NCBI GenBank assembly: GCA_001282665.1 | Contig: LN874947.1 | Span: 409,488 to 445,434, forward strand | From: Clostridiales bacterium mt11 | GTDB taxonomy: Bacteria; Bacillota; Clostridia; Tissierellales; Tepidimicrobiaceae | DNA length: 35,947 bases | Direction of reading: 5' to 3' | In this document: piece by piece, positions 7,990-16,267 of the stretch | How positions within the stretch are numbered: position 1 is the stretch's first letter | How the letters are laid out: every line of letters begins with the position of its first letter | Notes under the pieces: generated by a model | The model's input: the letters and a program-made list of their open reading frames with translations, nothing else | Told to the model about the DNA's origin: nothing | Database searches by the model: none | Made by a program: the position numbers and the translations under genes

Positions 7990-10131
7990 ATGGGTCTAAC
8001 GAACCAATCCACAGGTATAGATATATTAAAAGAAACCTTTGAGATAAAGCTTGAGTCCTCTGATGATATAGTAGTTGCACTGGCTGGTAATCCAAATACA
8101 GGAAAAAGCACGGTCTTTAATAGTCTTACAGGCCTCAACCAACATACAGGAAACTGGCCTGGTAAAACCGTCACCAATGCTCAAGGTGAATATATTCATG
8201 AAGAAAAACGGTATGTATTGGTGGATTTACCAGGTACTTATTCCCTTTTAGCCAATTCTGTAGAAGAACAAATAGCTAGAGATTTTATCTGTTTTGGAAA
8301 TCCTCATACAACCGTAGTGGTTACAGATGCAACTTCTTTGGAAAGAAATCTTAACTTAGTCCTTCAAATAATGGAAATTACGGATAAAGTAGTTGTATGC
8401 GTAAACCTTATGGATGAGGCAAAAAGAAAAAACATTGACATTGACTTAAAAGGTTTAGAAGAACTTCTAGGTGTACCTGTAGTAGGAACTACTGCAAGAA
8501 ATGGTGAGGGTTTAGAAGAATTAAAAGATACCATAGAAAAAGTTGCCTGTGGAGAAATAAAAACTAATCCGAGAAAGGTAATTTATGATGAAATCCTTGA
8601 AGATGCAGTTAAAAGAATACAATCTCATGTTGAAAACTTAGTAGGAAATAAAATTAACAGTAGATGGATGTCCCTTCGCTTAATTGATGGAGACGATAAA
8701 TTACTAGAATCAATGAATGACTATATAAATTTTGATCTATCTAAAGATGAATTTTTAAATAAAAAGTTGGAATCTATCAATACCTATTTTGAAAAAGAAA
8801 ATTTTAAATTAAAAGATTTAAAGGACCATATAATCTCTAGTATTATAAAAACTGGAGAGAATATTAGTAGAGAAGTTGTTACATTTCAAGATGAAAATCA
8901 TAATAAAATAGACCATAAAATTGATAGGGTGCTAACCTCTAGAATCTTTGGTATACCCATAATGATTGCCCTTTTAGGTCTTGTTTTCTGGATTACCATT
9001 GAAGGTGCCAATGTTCCTTCTGAGCTATTAGCTAAAGGTTTATTTTGGATAGAAGGAAAATTAAGTCAGCTTTTTAAATTTATGAGGGCTCCTAACTGGC
9101 TGCATGATATGTTGATATTAGGTGTTTATCGTACACTGGCATGGGTTATATCGGTAATGCTTCCTCCAATGGCAATATTCTTTCCATTATTTACACTATT
9201 AGAGGATTTAGGTTATTTACCTAGAGTTGCCTTTAACCTAGATTATTATTTCAAAAAAGCTGGAGCTCATGGAAAACAAGCCTTAACCATGTGTATGGGA
9301 TTTGGATGTAATGCTGCTGGAATTATTTCATGTAGAATTATTGATTCACCACGAGAACGGTTAATTGCTATTATTACAAATAATTTTGTTCCCTGTAATG
9401 GACGCTTTCCAATATTGATTTCTCTCGCTACTATCTTTATTGTAAATTCTACTGGTGCTTTTCGTTCTCTAACTGCTACACTATCAGTGCTGGCAGCTAT
9501 AGTATTAGGAGTTATAATTACCTTGTTTATATCTAAATTGCTATCAAAAACTATCTTAAAGGGTTTACCTTCTTCATTTACTCTGGAACTACCTCCTTAT
9601 AGGAAACCTCAAGTAGGCAAAATTATAGTCCGCTCTATTTTTGACCGTACATTATTCGTATTGAGCCGTGCAATTATGGTGGCTGCTCCTGCTGGTTTGG
9701 TTATTTGGAGTATGGCTAATATCACCATTGGTAATTCAAGCTTATTGACCCATTGTGCTCTATTTTTAGATCCATTTGCCCAATTATTGGGAATGGATGG
9801 CTATATTTTGATGGCTTTTATACTGGGTCTACCAGCTAATGAGATTGTTATTCCTATTTTAATTATGAGTTATATGTCCAAAGGATCTATATTAGAGTTG
9901 GATAGTCTAGCTGAGATGAAACAACTATTTGTCGACAATGGCTGGACTTGGTTAACTGCTGCTTGTACTATGTTGTTCGCACTAAATCATTGGCCCTGCG
10001 GTACCACTCTCTTAACTATACGTCAAGAAACTCAAAGTTGGAAATGGACCTTGGTATCATTTTTAGTTCCAACGATTACAGGTATTGTTATATGCTTTAT
10101 AGTTGCCCAAGGAGCAAGGCTATTTATATAA
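7990..10131 (+). CDS. feoB: FeoB, ferrous iron transporter
   Basis: Membrane Fe2+ transporter with an N-terminal GTPase domain. G motifs are visible: GNPNTGKST (33-41), DLPGTY (79-84) and NLMD (139-142). A helical spacer (about 190-300) follows, then the transmembrane core with two conserved gate motifs containing cysteines (MGFGCNAAG and FVPCNGRFP). At 713 residues it is full length. I start at ATG 7990, 8 nt after GGAGG; an in-frame TTG at 7987 would sit closer to that site. No feoC is present. Iron uptake under anaerobic conditions is the known family role. Confidence 0.96.
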   Translation: MGLTNQSTGIDILKETFEIKLESSDDIVVALAGNPNTGKSTVFNSLTGLNQHTGNWPGKTVTNAQGEYIHEEKRYVLVDLPGTYSLLANSVEEQIARDFICFGNPHTTVVVTDATSLERNLNLVLQIMEITDKVVVCVNLMDEAKRKNIDIDLKGLEELLGVPVVGTTARNGEGLEELKDTIEKVACGEIKTNPRKVIYDEILEDAVKRIQSHVENLVGNKINSRWMSLRLIDGDDKLLESMNDYINFDLSKDEFLNKKLESINTYFEKENFKLKDLKDHIISSIIKTGENISREVVTFQDENHNKIDHKIDRVLTSRIFGIPIMIALLGLVFWITIEGANVPSELLAKGLFWIEGKLSQLFKFMRAPNWLHDMLILGVYRTLAWVISVMLPPMAIFFPLFTLLEDLGYLPRVAFNLDYYFKKAGAHGKQALTMCMGFGCNAAGIISCRIIDSPRERLIAIITNNFVPCNGRFPILISLATIFIVNSTGAFRSLTATLSVLAAIVLGVIITLFISKLLSKTILKGLPSSFTLELPPYRKPQVGKIIVRSIFDRTLFVLSRAIMVAAPAGLVIWSMANITIGNSSLLTHCALFLDPFAQLLGMDGYILMAFILGLPANEIVIPILIMSYMSKGSILELDSLAEMKQLFVDNGWTWLTAACTMLFALNHWPCGTTLLTIRQETQSWKWTLVSFLVPTITGIVICFIVAQGARLFI

Positions 10132-10147
10132 ACTATAATATACCTTT

Positions 10148-10193
10148 GACACTAACATATTAATTTATTGATTAAAATTAATATGTTAGTGTC
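10148..10193. terminator. Perfect 19-bp stem hairpin between convergent genes
   Basis: Arms 10148-10166 and 10175-10193 are perfect inverted copies with an 8-nt loop. It lies 16 nt after the feoB stop and about 100 nt beyond the end of the opposing nucleotidyltransferase gene. No T-run follows on either strand, so it is not a classic intrinsic terminator, but its position fits mRNA 3'-end protection for feoAB. Confidence 0.55.
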
Positions 10194-10294
10194 GAGGATA
10201 ATAGCCGTAAATATTCATCCTAATATTGAAAAAGCAGCTCCCTATTTGAAAATAGAGATTCATACTAACATAAAAATTGCTTCTACCTTTAATT

Positions 10295-11101
10295 TTAAAA
10301 CAGTGGAACAAAATCTACTTCCTTTCCTTTTCTCAAAGTTCTCCAAACCTTAAATTCTTCATGCATAAAACATTCTTCTTCCTGAGTTAATAACTTTGGA
10401 AAATACCTCCACTTATAACTTAAATCTAAAATTTCCTGAAATCTATAATTAGAAACCTCTTCTTTCATTTTTATAGGGATTTCTTTTTTATTTGAACAGC
10501 TTTTTTCAGTTTCAAAATAATAATCTAGCATTGCCCTAGTCAAAACAGATTGAGCTAAAAGCCTTGTACTTATATTATCTATCGTTTTAAGATATTCTTC
10601 ATACCATTCTGGTGAATCTTCAGCCATTTTTTTATTCCAAAGCCTTCCAAATTCTTTTGCCTGAATAATATCTTCCCTTGTTGGGTTATCTATTTCCTCA
10701 ATAATATTTTCCCCATATATGATAATCCCTGAATCCTTAATCCTTAAAATCTCAATGGGCAATTCCATTAAATCTTTGTTCTCCAGATTTAATTCAAAGT
10801 CCTTTGGATAAGGTCTATATAAATCTCCATATCTATAGACATTTTTAGAAATAGGTATATCACAATCCGTCAATGTCATAGTATTTTCAATTATAGCTAT
10901 TATATCCTCTCGAACATGATGAGCTACCGTATCTCTTAAAATATGTATTAAGTCTATATCACTTCCTACATTTCCAGTATAACTATTATTAGATAGACTT
11001 CCAACAAGAATTATTGATTTCACAGCATCTGCTTTACTTTCTCTAATATTATCGATATGGATTCCAATTATTTCTTTTGCTCGTTCTATAGTCTTATTCA
11101 T
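10295..11101 (-). CDS. Nucleotidyltransferase-domain protein
   Basis: A 268-residue protein with an N-terminal pol-beta-type nucleotidyltransferase fold. The signature is Gly34-Ser35 followed by Ser47-Asp48-Ile49-Asp50, the GS...DxD metal and nucleotide site, preceded by an IILV strand. The C-terminal half is helical, as in aminoglycoside nucleotidyltransferases and related stand-alone enzymes. The family transfers nucleotidyl groups to antibiotics or other small molecules; the substrate here is unknown, and I see nothing specific to known resistance enzymes. The start at 11101 follows GAGGGG at 5 nt; an in-frame ATG at 11113 has no suitable site. It is monocistronic and convergent with feoB. 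Confidence 0.8.
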   Translation of the reverse strand: MNKTIERAKEIIGIHIDNIRESKADAVKSIILVGSLSNNSYTGNVGSDIDLIHILRDTVAHHVREDIIAIIENTMTLTDCDIPISKNVYRYGDLYRPYPKDFELNLENKDLMELPIEILRIKDSGIIIYGENIIEEIDNPTREDIIQAKEFGRLWNKKMAEDSPEWYEEYLKTIDNISTRLLAQSVLTRAMLDYYFETEKSCSNKKEIPIKMKEEVSNYRFQEILDLSYKWRYFPKLLTQEEECFMHEEFKVWRTLRKGKEVDFVPLF

Positions 11102-11213
11102 AATTCCCCTCATCCCTTTTTATTTTATTTTCTAATAAATTTCCAAAAAAGTCAATAAATTAGCAATGCTTAGATTGCCTATCCTTCCTTGTTTTTTGTG
11201 ATATATCATAACC

Positions 11214-11242
11214 TTGCATATTTCAAACATGCAAAATATAAT
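11214..11242 (+). promoter_or_regulatory. Promoter of the response regulator-kinase operon
   Basis: TTGCAT (11214-11219) and a perfect TATAAT (11237-11242) are separated by 17 bp. TTGCAT also pairs with ATGCAA (11229-11234) as a 6-bp inverted repeat inside the promoter, a possible operator. Transcription would begin near 11249, so the in-frame codons upstream of it cannot be part of the response regulator. Confidence 0.6.
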
Positions 11243-11339
11243 AAAAGCATTAGAAGGAATTAGTATGGATTATCTAATAACAGAGGAAGCCACTTTTGGC
11301 ATTACTAATAAAAAGAATAAGAGATACAGGAGGGAAAAC

Positions 11340-12038
11340 ATGCCAAATAGAGTTTTAATCATAGACGATGACATAGAGCTTTGTGCATTGATAAAAAAAT
11401 GCGTTGCACAGGAGGGTTTAGAAGCTGACATTGCTTATACAGGTAAGGTAGGGTTATCAAAAATTAAAGAACAAAATGACTTATACTGTCTTGTGATTCT
11501 AGATATCATGCTGCCTGGTATGAACGGATTTCGAGTCTTATCGGAAATACGAAAAATCAGTACAGTTCCCGTGCTTATGCTGACAGCCAAAGGAGATGAA
11601 ATTGATAAAGTGACTGGCTTACATCTTGGTGCAGATGATTACCTTACAAAACCATTTAGCATCAATGAACTGATGGCACGAGTTGAATCCCTAATAAGGC
11701 GATATACCACTTTTAATCAAACTGTACCCCTTAATATTCTCAACTTTAAAGATATGGTGATTGACAAGGAAAACCGAACGGTTTGCGTAAATGGAGAATC
11801 CATTAACCTTACAGTCAAGGAATTTGATTTGTTGACATTTTTAGCTTCCAACAAAGGACGAGTTTTTACAAAAAAACAAATCTATAACCATGTTTGGGAA
11901 GATGAATATGCTTTTGACGATAACAATATCATGTCCTTTATCAGTAAGTTACGAAAAAAGATTGAACCAGATTCAGAACAACCTTTTTATATTCTCACCG
12001 TACATGGCGTTGGATATCGTTTTAATAAGGAGGCGTAG
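11340..12038 (+). CDS. OmpR-family response regulator
   Basis: A 232-residue DNA-binding response regulator. The receiver domain has the acidic pair Asp10/Asp11, phosphoacceptor Asp55 (LVILDIMLPG), Thr82 and Lys104 (YLTKPF). The C-terminal half is a winged helix (about 130-230) with VKEFDLLTFLASNKGRVFTKK and the terminal HGVGYRF. The start ATG 11340 follows AGGAGGG at ideal spacing; an open frame extends further upstream without stops, with a weaker alternative ATG at 11265. It is the first gene of a two-gene operon with the kinase and probably controls the permease-ATPase operon downstream through the phased repeats at 12992-13035. Confidence 0.92.
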   Translation: MPNRVLIIDDDIELCALIKKCVAQEGLEADIAYTGKVGLSKIKEQNDLYCLVILDIMLPGMNGFRVLSEIRKISTVPVLMLTAKGDEIDKVTGLHLGADDYLTKPFSINELMARVESLIRRYTTFNQTVPLNILNFKDMVIDKENRTVCVNGESINLTVKEFDLLTFLASNKGRVFTKKQIYNHVWEDEYAFDDNNIMSFISKLRKKIEPDSEQPFYILTVHGVGYRFNKEA

Positions 12039-12041
12039 AGC

Positions 12042-12965
12042 ATGAAATGGACACCAATTTTTATCTTCTCCATATTTCTATGTATTTGTATTATCCTCTA
12101 TCTTGCAACTAAACTTTGTCGTGTAAAGGAACAGCTTTCCATTATTAAAGATGCACTAGAGGATATAAAAAGAGGAAACCTAAATCGACGTGTTCTCACG
12201 AGAAAAAGTGATATGACGAAGATGATTTGCTACAATATCAATGAAATCGCCATTAACAATCAAACACAGCTTATTAAGTTGAAACAATCAGAACAAGCAT
12301 ACAAACGCCTCATGACTAGTCTCTCCCATGATGTCAAAACGCCCTTGACATCTTTAATCGGATATTTAGAGGCCATACATGAAAAAATTGTGACAGGGGA
12401 AGAAAGAGAAGAATATATGGTCATAGCTTTAGACAAATCATATCAATTGAAAAACTTCGTAGAATCCTTATTTGAATGGGTAAAACTAGATGCCAAAGAA
12501 CAGATATTTCAATTTCAAATTTATGATTTAAATGAACTTTCCCGAAATATTTTAGCGGATTGGATACCAATGTTAGAAGATAAACAATTCACCTACGAAA
12601 TTGACATTCCTGATATGGGATACGATGTACGTTTAGATTACAATGCCTATACACGCATACTCAACAATCTACTTCAAAATGCTCTTTTACATAGCGAAGG
12701 CGATAGAATTGATATTCACATTTTAGAAGATGAAAAACAAGCAAATATCACCATAGCGGACAATGGAAAAGGAATCTCCCAAAAAGATATAATACATATT
12801 TTTGAACGCATGTATCAAGGAGATGAATCCCGTAGAATCAGCGGAAACGGTCTCGGACTATCCATTGTTCAAGAACTTGTCATAATACATGATGGCACCA
12901 TTCGTGTGGAAAGTCCTCCATCTGGTGGTACAATATTTACCATAACATTTCCAAAAGTCCTGTAA
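12042..12965 (+). CDS. Sensor histidine kinase with one transmembrane helix
   Basis: A 307-residue kinase. Residues about 5-23 form the only membrane helix, followed by a HAMP-like segment, so there is essentially no extracellular sensor domain. The dimerisation box holds His96 (SLSHDVKTPLTSLIGYLE). The ATPase domain shows N box NNLLQNALLHS, G1 DNGKGIS, an F box and G2 GNGLGLSIV. This short-sensor type is typical of kinases that work with peptide-resistance ABC systems such as CprK. The ATG follows the regulator stop by 3 nt and has AAGGAGG upstream. Confidence 0.92.
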   Translation: MKWTPIFIFSIFLCICIILYLATKLCRVKEQLSIIKDALEDIKRGNLNRRVLTRKSDMTKMICYNINEIAINNQTQLIKLKQSEQAYKRLMTSLSHDVKTPLTSLIGYLEAIHEKIVTGEEREEYMVIALDKSYQLKNFVESLFEWVKLDAKEQIFQFQIYDLNELSRNILADWIPMLEDKQFTYEIDIPDMGYDVRLDYNAYTRILNNLLQNALLHSEGDRIDIHILEDEKQANITIADNGKGISQKDIIHIFERMYQGDESRRISGNGLGLSIVQELVIIHDGTIRVESPPSGGTIFTITFPKVL

Positions 12966-12988
12966 CTAATACAGGGCTTTCCTTTTTT
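12954..12988 (+). terminator. Intrinsic terminator after the kinase gene
   Basis: A 10-bp stem (12954-12963 / 12971-12980, one G:T pair) with a 7-nt loop is followed by CCTTTTTT. Its left arm overlaps the kinase stop codon. It separates the two-component operon from the ABC operon, which has its own promoter. Confidence 0.75.
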
Positions 12989-12991
12989 AAA

Positions 12992-13045
12992 ACAAGAAAT
13001 AAGCAAGAAATTGGCAAGGTTTTAGCAAGGTTTCTACGCTATACT
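12992..13045 (+). promoter_or_regulatory. Regulated promoter with four phased 11-bp direct repeats
   Basis: Four consecutive 11-mers begin at 12992, 13003, 13014 and 13025: ACAAGAAATAA, GCAAGAAATTG, GCAAGGTTTTA and GCAAGGTTTCT. The last pair differ only at the end; the first is the most degenerate. A TATACT -10 box follows at 13040-13045 and no -35 box is recognisable because the repeats cover that region. Repeats phased at one helical turn over the -35 are what an OmpR-family activator would bind, so the response regulator just upstream is the obvious candidate. Confidence 0.7.
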
Positions 13046-13068
13046 TAAAAATAGAAAGGAGAAAAACT

Positions 13069-13851
13069 ATGTGGACAATTATTCAGACTGAATTATTAAA
13101 ACTAAAACGTAAGAAGATGATGCTATTTATCTTTATTTTGACAACACTACTATCTATTTTGGCAATTGAACGAGCTTGCAGTATTTCCAGAAGCAGCAGC
13201 TATATGGATAGCTTTGGGGATTTATACACACTGGCTTTTAAAAACCTTGGAATGGTTTTCCTTCCCACTGTAATTGGTATGTTCACAACCTCATTATTCT
13301 TTGACGAGCATAAAAATGATACTCTAAAAGAGTTGCTAATCATACCTATTTCTAAAGGAAGACTATACTTTTCAAAAATAATAACTGTATTTATGCTATC
13401 CTTGGAAATATGTTTGTACACGTGGATACTTACCGTATTAAGTGGATTTATTGCAGGAGGTTTTCCAGACCTGAATACCCAAACCATCTGGCAATCGTTC
13501 ATTTTATTTGCAGAAGGGGGTATACTCATTCCTTTTGCCATGCTGCCTATAACTTTTTTAGCAGTATTGGGGCAAAAAGGTTATCTTATGTCAATTGGTG
13601 CTACCCTGTTATATCTGTTCCCTGTCATAGTTTTACCTGTGCCCCTTATGGGCATACATCCGTTGGCAAGTGCATTGTGTATTTATAGCCAATCTTCTGA
13701 AGCATCAGCAGGTATGGTGAACAGCTTGTCACAGGTCACAGAGAGAACTGCTTCTAGTACTGGATATGGAGCATGTTTAATTAATATAGTACTAATTGGC
13801 ACTATATCTAGTGTATTTTCGATTATAGCACTTAAAAAACAAGAACTTTAA
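13069..13851 (+). CDS. ABC-2 type permease 1 of the BcrA-like system
   Basis: A 260-residue membrane protein with about six transmembrane helices. The N-terminus MWTIIQTELLKLKRKK is the cytoplasmic ELxKLKR motif typical of lantibiotic-immunity and bacitracin-type permeases. The segment DEHKNDTLKELLIIPISKGRLYFSK is the cytoplasmic coupling region. It is clearly paralogous to the permease at 14786-15517 and more distantly to that at 15527-16267. First gene of the operon behind the repeat promoter, with AAGGAG before the ATG. The likely role is resistance to membrane-active peptides. Confidence 0.85.
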   Translation: MWTIIQTELLKLKRKKMMLFIFILTTLLSILAIERACSISRSSSYMDSFGDLYTLAFKNLGMVFLPTVIGMFTTSLFFDEHKNDTLKELLIIPISKGRLYFSKIITVFMLSLEICLYTWILTVLSGFIAGGFPDLNTQTIWQSFILFAEGGILIPFAMLPITFLAVLGQKGYLMSIGATLLYLFPVIVLPVPLMGIHPLASALCIYSQSSEASAGMVNSLSQVTERTASSTGYGACLINIVLIGTISSVFSIIALKKQEL

Positions 13852-13869
13852 GAAAGAGAGGAAATCAAG

Positions 13870-14793
13870 ATGGATAATCTTATTATTGAAACTCGACAAT
13901 TGACGAAGGTTTATGGAGAACAAACTGCCGTAAATAAAGTAAATCTCCATGTACAGAAAGGACGCATTTATGGATTGCTTGGCCGAAATGGAGCAGGCAA
14001 AACCACCATTATGAAGATGATTTTAGGGCTTACCTCCGTTACAGCAGGTGAAGTTGATGTTTTCGGTCAAAATATAAAAGGCAACGAAAAACGTATTTAT
14101 CCCCGTATTGGAGCAATTATTGAAACTCCTGGATTTTATCCTAATCTAACAGGAGCAGAGAACCTCGAAATATTTGCGAAACTTCGTGGAACTTCAAATC
14201 CTAATGCTATTAAAAATGCTCTTGAAGTCGTAGGATTGCCTTATAAAGACAAGAAAATATTCAGCAAGTATTCCCTTGGTATGAAACAGCGTCTTGGAAT
14301 TGCCAATGCTATTCTTCATGATCCTGAACTTCTTATACTAGATGAACCAATAAACGGACTTGACCCTATTGGTATTGCTGAAGTTAGGAAGTTTATACGG
14401 GATTTATGTGTAGAACAAGGAAAAACAGTTTTAATATCCAGCCATATTCTTTCTGAAATTGCACTATTGGCTGATGATATTGGCATTATTCACAACGGTA
14501 TTCTACTGGAAGAAAGTAGCTTAAAAGAACTTCAAAAGAAAAATAGCAAATACATTCTATTACAAGTCTCCGATACAGCAAAAGCTACACTGATATTAGA
14601 GCGGAAATTCCACATAAAAGAATACTCTGTGCAGGATACTCATACGCTGCATCTCTATGACACAGCACTTGATATAGGTGAAATTAATAAAGCATTAATG
14701 CTTGAAAATATTTCTGTAACAGGTTCACAGTTTTGTAATGATACTCTGGAGGATTATTTCAAGAAAGTCACAGGAGGGAAAGGGATTGCTTAA
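13870..14793 (+). CDS. ABC transporter ATPase, BcrA/lantibiotic-immunity type
   Basis: The 307-residue ATPase of the export or resistance system. Walker A is GRNGAGKT (38-45). Then come the Q-loop region with GAIIETPGFYPNLTG, a signature in the degenerate form YSLGMKQRLGIA, Walker B LLILDEP, and the H-loop ISSHILSE. The signature variant SLGMKQR and the C-terminal accessory region (from about 215) are characteristic of the BcrA group. It sits between permease 1 and permeases 2 and 3 and its end overlaps permease 2 by 8 nt. The substrate is inferred as cationic or lipid-II-binding peptides only from family and context. Confidence 0.9.
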   Translation: MDNLIIETRQLTKVYGEQTAVNKVNLHVQKGRIYGLLGRNGAGKTTIMKMILGLTSVTAGEVDVFGQNIKGNEKRIYPRIGAIIETPGFYPNLTGAENLEIFAKLRGTSNPNAIKNALEVVGLPYKDKKIFSKYSLGMKQRLGIANAILHDPELLILDEPINGLDPIGIAEVRKFIRDLCVEQGKTVLISSHILSEIALLADDIGIIHNGILLEESSLKELQKKNSKYILLQVSDTAKATLILERKFHIKEYSVQDTHTLHLYDTALDIGEINKALMLENISVTGSQFCNDTLEDYFKKVTGGKGIA

Positions 14794-15517
14794 TCTAATT
14801 GAGACAGAGTTTATAAAACTCCGCCGTAGAAAATTTATTTGGCTGATGCTATCTGCATCTATGCTTATGCCAATTATCGGCATATTCTATTTCAGTGCAG
14901 AAGATACGGCAGAAATCTCTCCAATACAGTTTTATAAATTTACCACTTTTTCCTATACACCATGGATTATCCTTCCCATAGTGTTGGGAATGTTCTGCAC
15001 AATGCTGATGTATGATGAAAATCAAAATGATATGTTAAAACAACTATGGATTATCCCCATAAGCAAAATAAGATACTTTCTCAGTAAATTTACGATAGTA
15101 TTTTTCTATTCCATTTGCTTCATGCTGCTCGCCGCTGTGAGTTCCATTATAGCAGGAATACTGCCAAGAACAGTATCATTAACGGTAGACAGCGTATCAT
15201 TCTTATTTATCAAATGCTTGGAAATCGGAGTGTTAACGCCTTTTGCCATGATACCTATTCTGGCTGTGGCTGCCTCCCAAAAGGGATATATTCTACCTGT
15301 ATGTACGACTATAGTCTATACATTTCTTGGTTTTATCCTGCTAATGGTAAATATGTACGCCCACCCTCTTTCAAGCATGACAGCCATTCTAATGCGGAAT
15401 ATCTCAGGAGTTGTTATGAAAGAGCCAGTACATCTGAGTAAAGCTCTCTTATGTATTGCTATATGGGGAATAATCTCAACCGTTTGGGCAAATATTGCAC
15501 TAAGTAAGGGAAAGTAG
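14786..15517 (+). CDS. ABC-2 type permease 2 of the BcrA-like system
   Basis: A 243-residue, six-helix permease. I place the start at TTG 14786, 8 nt after AGGAGG, which overlaps the ATPase end by 8 nt and yields MLNLIETEFIKLRRRKF, aligned with the other two permeases. A longer frame from 14738 would lie wholly inside the ATPase gene. The coupling segment DENQNDMLKQLWIIPISKIRYFLSK matches the corresponding region of permease 1 (NDxLKxLxIIPISK), showing a duplication. Confidence 0.85.
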   Translation: MLNLIETEFIKLRRRKFIWLMLSASMLMPIIGIFYFSAEDTAEISPIQFYKFTTFSYTPWIILPIVLGMFCTMLMYDENQNDMLKQLWIIPISKIRYFLSKFTIVFFYSICFMLLAAVSSIIAGILPRTVSLTVDSVSFLFIKCLEIGVLTPFAMIPILAVAASQKGYILPVCTTIVYTFLGFILLMVNMYAHPLSSMTAILMRNISGVVMKEPVHLSKALLCIAIWGIISTVWANIALSKGK

Positions 15518-15526
15518 GTGGATAAA

Positions 15527-16267
15527 ATGAAAACATTGTTATGGGCTGAAAGATTAAAGCTAAAACGCTCAAAAATTTTATGGATTGCTGTATTTTCTAC
15601 AGTTATTGTAGCATTTATTGTGTTTATGCAGGGACAGTTTCAATACTATGGTCAGCGATATATTGATAATGTTGGATGGTATATGACTGCCATCCAGTCA
15701 TTAGGAAGCTTATATGTATTTCCAGCAATCATTGCGCTTATGGGCAGCTACATGATTTGCAGAGAGGATCAAGATGATACCATGAAATCCCTTGCTCTGG
15801 TACCTGTTGAACTTTCCAAATTAGTAGGAGCTAAGATGATTGTCATAGGGATATTTGCAGTAGCCCTGTATGCTTTTATGTATATAATCACATTGATTGT
15901 AGAAGTAGTACTTCATATATCTTTACTTGAGCTTGACATGGTCCTTGACTTTGCAAAGATATATCTTTTAGAAGGATTTGGATTATTCCTTGCTGTATCC
16001 CCTATAATAGCCATTGTATATAGGTTAAAAAAAGGATATTGGCTTGCTTTAATATTTGCAGAAATCTATTCATTCATGGGACTTTTCTTAGGAATGGAAA
16101 GTACAATACGCCATATATATCCAATAACAGCAGCCTTCTGTGTATCAGGTTATTATGAATCAACACCTGTTCAATTTATTGTCAGTCTATTTAGTCTGTT
16201 AGCCTGCGGTGGTTTATCGCTATTGCTTTTACGTGGACTAAATAAAAAACATAATGTCTTGAAATAA
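15527..16267 (+). CDS. ABC-2 type permease 3 of the BcrA-like system
   Basis: A 246-residue membrane protein starting MKTLLWAERLKLKRSK, the same N-terminal cytoplasmic motif as the other two permeases. The cytoplasmic segment is REDQDDTMKSLALVPVELSKL. I choose ATG 15527 (AGGTGG 5 nt upstream) because it aligns with the paralogues; GTG 15518 is possible. The last six codons, HNVLK and the stop (16250-16267), coincide with the antisense of the conserved ISRHYV end of the facing LytTR gene, so this C-terminus may come from the recombination junction. No terminator follows. Confidence 0.85.
   Translation: MKTLLWAERLKLKRSKILWIAVFSTVIVAFIVFMQGQFQYYGQRYIDNVGWYMTAIQSLGSLYVFPAIIALMGSYMICREDQDDTMKSLALVPVELSKLVGAKMIVIGIFAVALYAFMYIITLIVEVVLHISLLELDMVLDFAKIYLLEGFGLFLAVSPIIAIVYRLKKGYWLALIFAEIYSFMGLFLGMESTIRHIYPITAAFCVSGYYESTPVQFIVSLFSLLACGGLSLLLLRGLNKKHNVLK

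Noticed and set aside
10168..10353. A 61-codon plus-strand frame after feoB
   Set aside because: It begins inside the hairpin loop, has no ribosome binding site and its end overlaps the opposing nucleotidyltransferase gene. I recognise no family.
11214..11339. A 42-codon N-terminal extension of the response regulator
   Set aside because: The frame starts at the -35 box of the likely promoter, and AGGAGGG precisely precedes ATG 11340, which gives a normal receiver N-terminus.
11340..16267. A bacteriocin or lantibiotic biosynthesis cluster
   Set aside because: There is a regulator, kinase and immunity-type ABC system but no precursor peptide, modification enzyme or peptidase-containing exporter, so it is a resistance module only.
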